9,069 bases of DNA from JALXCG01 sp026991065 [NCBI: Gemmatimonadota bacterium] (GTDB lineage: Bacteria > GCA-2686955): assembly GCA_026991065.1 (NCBI GenBank), contig JALXCG010000030.1, forward strand, positions 1 through 9,069, read 5' to 3'. Both the position numbers and the translations under genes were made by a program. The notes under the pieces were generated by a model. That model saw nothing but the letters and a program-made list of their open reading frames with translations, was not told the origin of the DNA and did no database searches. This document shows positions 1-5,080 of the stretch, one piece after another (positions within the stretch are counted from its first letter, which is position 1; each line of letters opens with the position of its first letter).

Positions 1-722
1 TCGATGCGGTGATCGCGGTGGGACCCGATGTGCGCGACAACATCCTCTCAGTGGCGAAAATCCCCGACGAGCGCATGCTCGTTCTGCGCAACGCGGTCGC
101 TTACGCCGAAGCAGCCACTCCAGAGCAACAGCGCGACGCGCGCAGGAGCTTTGACCTGCCGCCGGAGCGCCCGGTCGTCGCTGTGGTGGGGCGCTTGATT
201 CCGGCCAAGGGTGTGGACACGGCGATCGAAGCGATTGGTCACTTGGCGTCATCGCCGGATTGTCCGCTTCTGGTTATCGCGGGAAATGGTCCGGATCGCG
301 AGCGGCTGGAAGCGGTCGCCAACGGGATCGAAGGAGGCGCCGAGAATGTGCGCTTCCTCGGGTTGACCCAAAGAGTATCGGCGCTCCACGATGCCGCAAC
401 CCTCTACCTCTCCGCGTCGCACAGCGAGGGTACGTCCATGGCACTCCTGGAAGCGATGGCGCGCGGGGTCCCAGCGGTTGTTGCCGACGCCCCGGGGCTG
501 CGGGACCTGGTCACGGACGGCCGCAACGGGCGCCTCTTCCGCCTCAAGGACGCCCGAGACTGCGCCCGCGTCATCAGCGAGGTGCTCGCGGACCCGGCGG
601 CGGCGAAGAAGATGGCTGCCCTGGCCCAGGAGGAGGTGCGCAGCGAATTCTCGATCGAGACCCTGGCCCGCGAGCATCACATCCTCTACTCCCGCCTGCT
701 CTCGCCAGAATCCTCCACTTGA
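1..722 (+). CDS. Glycosyltransferase family 4 (GT-B) protein, 5'-truncated
   Basis: This is the C-terminal part of a GT-B retaining glycosyltransferase; in-frame codons begin at position 3 and the true start lies before the window. The visible 239 residues hold most of the second Rossmann-like domain, which binds the nucleotide-sugar donor. It opens with VVGRLIPAKGVDTAIEAI (from about 177), the usual first strand and loop. The acceptor/donor motif EX7E is intact: SEGTSMALLEAMARG has its two glutamates at 426-428 and 450-452. It is followed by GVPAVVADAPGLRDLV and DGRNGRLF, typical of GT4 enzymes. Such enzymes build lipopolysaccharide, capsule or other glycans at the cytoplasmic face of the membrane. 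The substrate cannot be read from this fragment and its neighbours upstream are unseen. A run of about 105 bases without an obvious terminator separates it from the next promoter. The family call is firm; the specific role is unknown. Confidence 0.9.
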   Translation, partial: DAVIAVGPDVRDNILSVAKIPDERMLVLRNAVAYAEAATPEQQRDARRSFDLPPERPVVAVVGRLIPAKGVDTAIEAIGHLASSPDCPLLVIAGNGPDRERLEAVANGIEGGAENVRFLGLTQRVSALHDAATLYLSASHSEGTSMALLEAMARGVPAVVADAPGLRDLVTDGRNGRLFRLKDARDCARVISEVLADPAAAKKMAALAQEEVRSEFSIETLAREHHILYSRLLSPESST

Positions 723-827
723 TCTTGCTAGGAGCCTGCCGCGCATCTCCATGCATTGCCGGGAATCGGTCCCACGGCCAACGGTGCGGATGGGGCCTTG
801 CTGGTGGGTCGAGGAACGCTGTGGGCG

Positions 828-857
828 TTGACAAAAGCCCCGACCGATGACTAGGAT
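828..857 (+). promoter_or_regulatory. Sigma70-like promoter upstream of tadA
   Basis: A perfect -35 hexamer TTGACA (828-833) is followed after 18 bases by TAGGAT (852-857), a 4/6 match to the -10 consensus that keeps the key T1, A2 and T6. Transcription would start near 864, giving a leader of about 105 bases before the preferred tadA start at 970. This is the only strong promoter-like match I saw between the glycosyltransferase and tadA. It is a prediction from hexamer match and spacing only. Confidence 0.55.
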
Positions 858-969
858 CCCGCTTCCTGTAGCAGACTGGTGCCGCAATGATCGGGTCCAT
901 TGCTAAGAGTAGATGCTTGAGAGTGCTTGCGGTCGATGGACCACGCGCTCCGGGAAGGATGGTCTTTTT

Positions 970-1467
970 GTGGATCCCGACATTCGATTCATGCGCTTGG
1001 CGCTGCAGGAGGCGCGGCTGGCTCTTGAAGCCGGCGAGGTTCCGGTGGGCGCAGTGATTGTGGATCGCGCCGGCCGGGTGCTGGGGCGCGGCCACAACCA
1101 GGTCGAAACCCTGCAGGATCCAACCGCGCATGCTGAAATCGTGGCGCTCGGCGCGGCGGCAAATGCGCTAGAATCCTGGCGGCTTGAGGGCGCGGTACTC
1201 TACAGTACCCTGGAGCCGTGTCACATGTGCGCAGGCGCAATTGTTCTTTCTCGTTTGGATCGTTTGGTCTTCGGGGCTTATGATCCCAAGGCTGGAGCAT
1301 GTGGTTCATTGCGCAACGTGCTCCAGGATGAGCGTTTGAATCATCAGGTTCCGATCACGCCGTTGGTTTTGGCGGAGGAGTGCGGGACACTGCTGAAAGA
1401 TTTTTTCCGCGAGTTGCGGCGCCAGAGAGAAGCGGCGGCGCGCTGGCTGGAAGAGAATAAAAACTGA
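970..1467 (+). CDS. tadA: tRNA-specific adenosine deaminase TadA
   Basis: TadA deaminates adenosine 34 to inosine in tRNA-Arg(ACG), allowing one tRNA to read several codons. The protein has the zinc-dependent cytidine/deoxycytidylate deaminase fold. Counting from the GTG at 970, the HAE motif puts the zinc ligand at His54 and the proton-shuttling Glu at Glu56. The PCHMC motif supplies Cys84 and Cys87. The segment [17 protein letters not shown] is characteristic of TadA rather than of cytosine or guanine deaminases, and 165 residues is the normal length. An ATG at 913 in the same frame would add 19 residues with no family similarity. I prefer GTG 970 because GGAAGGA (953-959) lies about ten bases before it and [15 protein letters not shown] fits the family N-terminus. 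An ATG at 991 is a third possibility. The gene sits immediately upstream of tRNA and SRP RNA genes, a common arrangement. Confidence 0.93.
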   Translation: MDPDIRFMRLALQEARLALEAGEVPVGAVIVDRAGRVLGRGHNQVETLQDPTAHAEIVALGAAANALESWRLEGAVLYSTLEPCHMCAGAIVLSRLDRLVFGAYDPKAGACGSLRNVLQDERLNHQVPITPLVLAEECGTLLKDFFRELRRQREAAARWLEENKN

Positions 1468-1486
1468 ATATCCGGGAATCTGCCTG

Positions 1487-1513
1487 TTGCCTCTTCGCAT
1501 TCGCGCGTAGAGT
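1487..1513 (+). promoter_or_regulatory. Candidate promoter of the first tRNA-Ser gene
   Basis: TTGCCT (1487-1492) is followed after 15 bases by TAGAGT (1508-1513), about 38 bases before the mature tRNA. The spacer is short. The same TTGCCT -35 occurs before the tRNA-Ala gene, which gives some support. Prediction only. Confidence 0.35.
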
Positions 1514-1551
1514 GGTCGATCGATGGTCGGCCGCCGGCAGGTGACCGTTCA

Positions 1552-1641
1552 GGAGAGGTGTCCGAGTGGTTGAAGGAGCACGCCTGGAAAGCGTGTGGTC
1601 GTGAAAGCGGCTCCAGGGTTCGAATCCCTGCCTCTCCGCCA
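1552..1641 (+). tRNA. tRNA-Ser(GGA)
   Basis: This is a 90-base class II tRNA. The acceptor stem pairs GGAGAGG (1552-1558) with CCTCTCC (1631-1637), followed by discriminator G and an encoded CCA (1639-1641). The anticodon loop CTGGAAA, closed by CACGC/GCGTG, gives anticodon GGA, which reads UCC and UCU. A long variable arm and the T-arm GGGTTCGAATCCC are present. G73 and the extended variable arm are standard serine identity features. Six T residues follow the CCA directly and may help end transcription. Confidence 0.97.
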
Positions 1642-1716
1642 TTTTTTCCTTCGGGAAACGGCGATTTTCACAAAGTGCCAAGCACGGGAAACGCTCTTTC
1701 GCGGGGGTGTCGATGC

Positions 1717-1734
1717 GAATCGCTGCGGCGATTC
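1717..1734 (+). other. Hairpin between the two tRNA-Ser genes
   Basis: GAATCGC (1717-1723) and GCGATTC (1728-1734) are perfect reverse complements separated by the tetraloop TGCG. It lies 15 bases before the second tRNA-Ser. No T tract follows, so it may be a processing structure in a shared tRNA precursor or a DNA-level feature. Its function is unknown. Confidence 0.4.
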
Positions 1735-1749
1735 TGAGAAAATCTATCT

Positions 1750-1839
1750 GGAGAGGTGCCGGAGCGGTTGAACGGGGCGGTCTCGAAAACCGTTGATCAT
1801 GCAAGTGATCCGTGGGTTCGAATCCCACCCTCTCCGCCA
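1750..1839 (+). tRNA. tRNA-Ser(CGA)
   Basis: This is a second 90-base serine tRNA. The acceptor strands (1750-1756 with 1829-1835) are identical to those of the upstream tRNA-Ser, then discriminator G and encoded CCA (1837-1839). The anticodon stem CGGT/ACCG closes the loop CTCGAAA, so the anticodon is CGA, reading UCG. The long variable arm (GTTGATCATGCAAGTGATC region) and the T-arm GGGTTCGAATCCC are intact. A T5 run follows the CCA. Identical ends with a different anticodon and variable arm suggest tandem duplication or gene conversion between the two serine genes. Confidence 0.97.
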
Positions 1840-1855
1840 TTTTTCGATTTCGGTA

Positions 1856-1883
1856 TTGCCTGGCGCCGAAAAAGCGTTATGCT
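1856..1883 (+). promoter_or_regulatory. Candidate promoter of tRNA-Ala
   Basis: TTGCCT (1856-1861) and TATGCT (1878-1883) are separated by 16 bases. The predicted start, near 1890, is only a few bases before the mature tRNA at 1897. The position and the -10 match make this the most convincing of the tRNA promoters here. Confidence 0.5.
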
Positions 1884-1896
1884 GCCGAGTCGAAAC

Positions 1897-1972
1897 GGGG
1901 CTGTAGCTCAGCTGGTAGAGCGCTGCGTTCGCAATGCAGAGGCCAGGGGTTCAACTCCCCTCAGCTCCACCA
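1897..1972 (+). tRNA. tRNA-Ala(CGC)
   Basis: This is a 76-base tRNA with acceptor stem GGGGCTG (1897-1903) pairing CAGCTCC (1962-1968), discriminator A and encoded CCA (1970-1972). The third acceptor pair is G:U, the hallmark identity element for alanyl-tRNA synthetase. The anticodon loop TTCGCAA gives anticodon CGC, reading GCG. D-arm (TAGCTCAGCTGGTAGAGC) and T-arm (GGGGTTCAACTCCCC) are canonical. Confidence 0.97.
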
Positions 1973-1978
1973 TCTATT

Positions 1979-2014
1979 CACCGCCGGCTCGCGCTCTTGT
2001 GCGGGCCGGCGGTG
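1979..2014 (+). terminator. Strong GC-rich hairpin after tRNA-Ala, terminator-like without a T tract
   Basis: CACCGCCGGC (1979-1988) pairs perfectly with GCCGGCGGTG (2005-2014). Inside it, CGCGC (1990-1994) pairs with GTGCG (1999-2003) around a TCTT loop, giving a near-continuous 15-bp stem. It starts seven bases after the tRNA CCA. The following bases (GTGTTGGGG) are not T-rich, so it may be a weak terminator, a pause site or an RNase processing structure with readthrough into the SRP RNA gene. Confidence 0.45.
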
Positions 2015-2064
2015 GTGTTGGGGTCCACCCCGCGCTTCTCACCCGGTGAATACCCATTGCTTTT

Positions 2065-2199
<135 letters not shown>

Positions 2200-2220
2200 T
2201 CTTTTTTTTTGGGGTTATAG

Positions 2221-2263
2221 TGGTGGATACTCTGTGCCAAACCCATATTTTCGGTATCCACCA
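2221..2263 (+). promoter_or_regulatory. Inverted repeat overlapping the start of the propeller gene
   Basis: TGGTGGATAC (2221-2230) and GTATCCACCA (2254-2263) are perfect 10-base inverted repeats with a 23-base spacer. The last base of the right arm is the A of the ATG at 2263. No Shine-Dalgarno sequence is visible in front of the ATG. As DNA it could be an operator for a dimeric regulator; as RNA it would hide the start codon in a hairpin. No convincing -35/-10 pair was found nearby, although GATACT (2226-2231) in the left arm resembles a -10 box. Confidence 0.45.
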
Positions 2264-4722
2264 TGCCTTCTCTTCTAAGCTCCCGTCCCCTCGATTCGGC
2301 CCTCTTCCTGGCTGTTCTGCTTGCCGCTCCAGCGCTGGCGCATCACCCTCATGATGTGATCGACGGGCTTGCCGTCGCAGACGATTTTGGCAGCTCCGGC
2401 AGAGCCTATGTGACCTCTAACGGTTCTCTCAATGTGGTCGCCGCCACCGCGGATCACGGCCGTACCTGGCGCGACATCCGCGCCGGTCTGGCGGGGCATA
2501 CCCACCGCGAGTTGGTTTGTGTCCGGGATGCGCTGGGAGAGGAGCGAGTCTATGCGCTCTCCGACGGAGCCGGCTTGCAGTATCTGAACGCCTCCGCTTC
2601 CCACTGGAGCCGATTGCTGCAGGCGGGCAACTTCCGATTCCTCGACGCCGTGACGATTCCGGGTGCGGAGCCGGTGCTGTTTTTCGCGAATGGGGAGAGT
2701 GTCTGGCGCTCCGATGATGGTGGCTTCAGCGCCGAAATCGTGTTCGATGCTCCGAACTATCCCGCGATACAGGTTGCGGCGGTGGCTGCGTCCCCCGCGT
2801 ATGGAGAGGATGGGGTGGCTGCCATCGCCCTGAGCGACGGCACGATCTACGTGGCCAGCCAGCGCACCGGCCAGCGCGTGGCCGGTGCAGTCGATGGCAC
2901 TCCAACCGCCATCGCGATCTCGCCCGATTTCATCCATGGCCGCAAGCTCTGGGTGGCGACCTGGGGCAACGGGGTGTTTCGCTCCGATGATGGTGGAACA
3001 ACCTATTCCGCCCACAACAGCGGGTTGACCGACCTGGAGATCAATGACCTGGTCTGCTCGCCCGATTTCCCGGTCCACCCGCATCTCTGGGTGGCGACGC
3101 GCGATGCCGGGGTGTTCGGGTCGACCGATCGCGGGAACACCTGGAACCTCTCGGCCCTGGAGGTGGTGAAGACCAATCAGACCACCAACCACTATCGCCA
3201 TTTGGCGATCTCACCGCAGTATGCTGAAGACAGGACGGTGATCTGCGGAACTTTCGAGGGGGTCTACGCCACGCGCGACGGCGGCGATCACTGGGATCAG
3301 GGAAACATCAATCCAACCCGCATGGGACGCCTGCTGCGGGTTTCGCCGGAATATGAGACCGACGGCAACGTCTACGGCGCCGGCTATGGTGTGCACCTGC
3401 TGGTCTCGGAGGATTTCGGCAACGATTGGGACATCCGCTTTACCGGATTCCGCGGAATCAGCGCATATTCGATGGCGATCTCCCCCAATTACGGCCAGGA
3501 TCACCTGGTGGTGGTGGGAATCGGCGGGGGCGTGCGGTTGACGCGGGATGGCGGGCAAACCTATACCGGGCTGGACCTGCCCCCTTATGGAGGCGGCAAT
3601 TCCGCGCTCTACAACGCGATTCGGACGATCGCATTCTCTCCCGATTTTGCTCATGACCACACCCTCTTCGGTGTGGGCAACGCGGGTTTCTATCGCTCCA
3701 CCGACGAGGGGGTGACCTGGGAGGTGGGGCCCCCGCCGATCGACCATCCGTGGCACCTGGTGATATCAAGCAATTTCCCGGTGGATTCCACGCTTTTTGT
3801 GGCGGGTCCTCACGGCGACAATGGGGTGAATCGCTCCGAGGATGGTGGTCGTACCTGGCTGCCGGTGGGGCCCAATGCCGCGGTCACGGCTCTGGCTCTG
3901 CCCAGTGATTATCCGACCACGCATGAGGTCTACTTGATCTCTTCGCAGGTGGGCTTCTACCGCTCCACCGATCGCGGGGAAACCTGGTCGCCACCGGCCG
4001 CGGGTCTTGATGATGTTTATCCGACGACGCTTTCCCTCTCCGGCAACTTCGCGGGCAATGGGACGATGGTTCTGGTGACCGAAGCCAATGGTGTGTTCGA
4101 GTCGACCGATCGAGGGGTGACCTGGCATCCACTGCCGGCGGCGGGGAATCCAACGGGCGACCGCGAGCAGGCGCTATTGAAGCGCTCTCCGCAGCCCGGT
4201 GGGCGGAGACCGGCCGGCGGCCACTCGGTGGCGGTGGTGCCTGATTATCCGGATGATCCGACCATCTTCGTGGGGACCTGGGATGGAATCGTGGGCAGCA
4301 AGGATCGGGGAGAGACCTGGTCGCTGCTGACCAACCGCGAGATCTACGACGATGCGCGACCGGAGCCGTGGCTCAAGCGCGGGAGTTGGCGCAAGCTGTC
4401 GCAGGTGGATGGGGTGATCAACACCGGACTGACGGTTTCGCAGGAGGTGGGCGCCACACTGACGCTGCCTTTTGTCGGCTCTGGTGTGCGGGTGATCGGC
4501 GCCAAGGCGCCGGATGGAGGGGTGGCGCGGGTGGTGCTCGATGGGCAGGAGATTGGGCTGGCAGACCTCTATTCGCCGGAGTGGATGCGCGAGGTGACGA
4601 TTGCCGACCTGCAGAATCTGGAGCCGGGTTTCCATGTGATCGCGGTAGTCGTGACCGGCGACAAGAATCCGCTCTCCGCCGGGACCAGGGTGGCGGTGGA
4701 CGCGATTGAGGTCCGCTATTGA
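2263..4722 (+). CDS. Secreted Asp-box (BNR-like) beta-propeller protein with C-terminal jelly-roll-like domain
   Basis: This 819-residue protein has a clear signal peptide: Arg8, a hydrophobic core SALFLAVLLAAPALA (12-26) and an Ala-Leu-Ala site before His27. The body carries about twelve Asp-box motifs of the form S-x-D-x-G-x-T-W. They begin near residues 62, 149, 240, 286, 336, 382, 427, 478, 524, 567, 613 and 678; examples are RSDDGGTTY, GSTDRGNTW and RSTDRGETW. From 240 to 613 the spacing is a regular 41-51 residues, roughly one per propeller blade, as in sialidase, Vps10/sortilin and photosystem assembly factor Ycf48-type folds. Sialidase catalytic residues (an arginine triad, Tyr/Glu) are not evident, so an enzymatic role is not supported. 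Residues about 700-819 form a separate beta-rich domain with GSGVRVIGAKAPDGGVARV and GLEPGFHVI-like text (LEPGFHVIAVVVTGDKNP), resembling galactose-binding-like or carbohydrate-binding jelly rolls. I infer an exported binding or scaffold protein. The start is fixed by the signal peptide despite the lack of a ribosome-binding site. Confidence 0.85.
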   Translation: MPSLLSSRPLDSALFLAVLLAAPALAHHPHDVIDGLAVADDFGSSGRAYVTSNGSLNVVAATADHGRTWRDIRAGLAGHTHRELVCVRDALGEERVYALSDGAGLQYLNASASHWSRLLQAGNFRFLDAVTIPGAEPVLFFANGESVWRSDDGGFSAEIVFDAPNYPAIQVAAVAASPAYGEDGVAAIALSDGTIYVASQRTGQRVAGAVDGTPTAIAISPDFIHGRKLWVATWGNGVFRSDDGGTTYSAHNSGLTDLEINDLVCSPDFPVHPHLWVATRDAGVFGSTDRGNTWNLSALEVVKTNQTTNHYRHLAISPQYAEDRTVICGTFEGVYATRDGGDHWDQGNINPTRMGRLLRVSPEYETDGNVYGAGYGVHLLVSEDFGNDWDIRFTGFRGISAYSMAISPNYGQDHLVVVGIGGGVRLTRDGGQTYTGLDLPPYGGGNSALYNAIRTIAFSPDFAHDHTLFGVGNAGFYRSTDEGVTWEVGPPPIDHPWHLVISSNFPVDSTLFVAGPHGDNGVNRSEDGGRTWLPVGPNAAVTALALPSDYPTTHEVYLISSQVGFYRSTDRGETWSPPAAGLDDVYPTTLSLSGNFAGNGTMVLVTEANGVFESTDRGVTWHPLPAAGNPTGDREQALLKRSPQPGGRRPAGGHSVAVVPDYPDDPTIFVGTWDGIVGSKDRGETWSLLTNREIYDDARPEPWLKRGSWRKLSQVDGVINTGLTVSQEVGATLTLPFVGSGVRVIGAKAPDGGVARVVLDGQEIGLADLYSPEWMREVTIADLQNLEPGFHVIAVVVTGDKNPLSAGTRVAVDAIEVRY

Positions 4723-5080
4723 GGAGCGCGGGTGCGCGCGCAGGTGAGCCGCCGCCCGCGCGCGGGCGGAGCGACGGGGCGACAGGGGAAACAGCGGGGT
4801 GGAGCCGAACGCGGGGTAGATGACCGGACCGGTGTTTTCGGCGAGAGTGATGGGGAGGCTGCCGAGACGCGGCAGCGCAGTTGGGGCGCGGCGGGGCGAT
4901 GTCGCGGTACTTCATCCCGGAATGGAGATCGGTGAGGTCGGCGCAAGCTGGGTGAAGGCGCCGGGTGACTCGCGGGAACGGGTCTGCTGGAGTTCTGGTA
5001 GTCTACTAAGGAATAGCGGAGAGGGTTGAACGCGCGCTGGGCGTGTTCGGCGCGAACCGCGCTGCAGGATTCCCGCTGGC
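4723..5080. other. 358-bp GC-rich intergenic region before dnaX
   Basis: No convincing gene was found here. Short open frames exist (for example 4820-5029), but their arginine/glycine-rich translations resemble nothing and they lack good ribosome-binding sites. The region has an 18-base perfect palindrome (4752-4769, CCGCCC...GGGCGG), which could fold into a strong hairpin after the propeller gene but has no T tract. It must hold the dnaX promoter, yet no clear -35/-10 pair stands out. The sequence around 4990-5010 (TTCTGGTAGTCTACTAAG) is the least GC-rich part and the likeliest place. Confidence 0.5.
4752..4769 (+). terminator. Palindromic hairpin downstream of the propeller gene
   Basis: The 18 bases at 4752-4769 equal their own reverse complement, giving a seven-bp GC stem with a four-base loop, 30 bases after the stop codon. 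There is no T tract, so it could be a weak or factor-dependent terminator or an mRNA 3'-end stabiliser. Simple GC-rich composition could also explain it. Confidence 0.35.

Noticed and set aside
913-969. N-terminal extension of TadA from ATG 913
   Set aside because: The extra 19 residues do not resemble the family, and GTG 970 has a well-placed GGAAGGA upstream.
1355-1840. Minus-strand 161-residue open frame with text such as MAERVGFEPT and GFEPWSRF
   Set aside because: It is antisense to the two tRNA-Ser genes. Translations of tRNA-Ser genes in this frame are a well-known source of spurious protein annotations.
1756-2049. Plus-strand frame reading MPERLNGAVSKTVDH and GAVAQLVERCVRN
   Set aside because: It lies across tRNA-Ser(CGA) and tRNA-Ala(CGC); GAVAQLVER-type peptides are translations of tRNA sequence, not real proteins.
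4820-5029. Small open frame of 69 residues before dnaX
   Set aside because: No good ribosome-binding site, no similarity, and composition like random GC-rich sequence.
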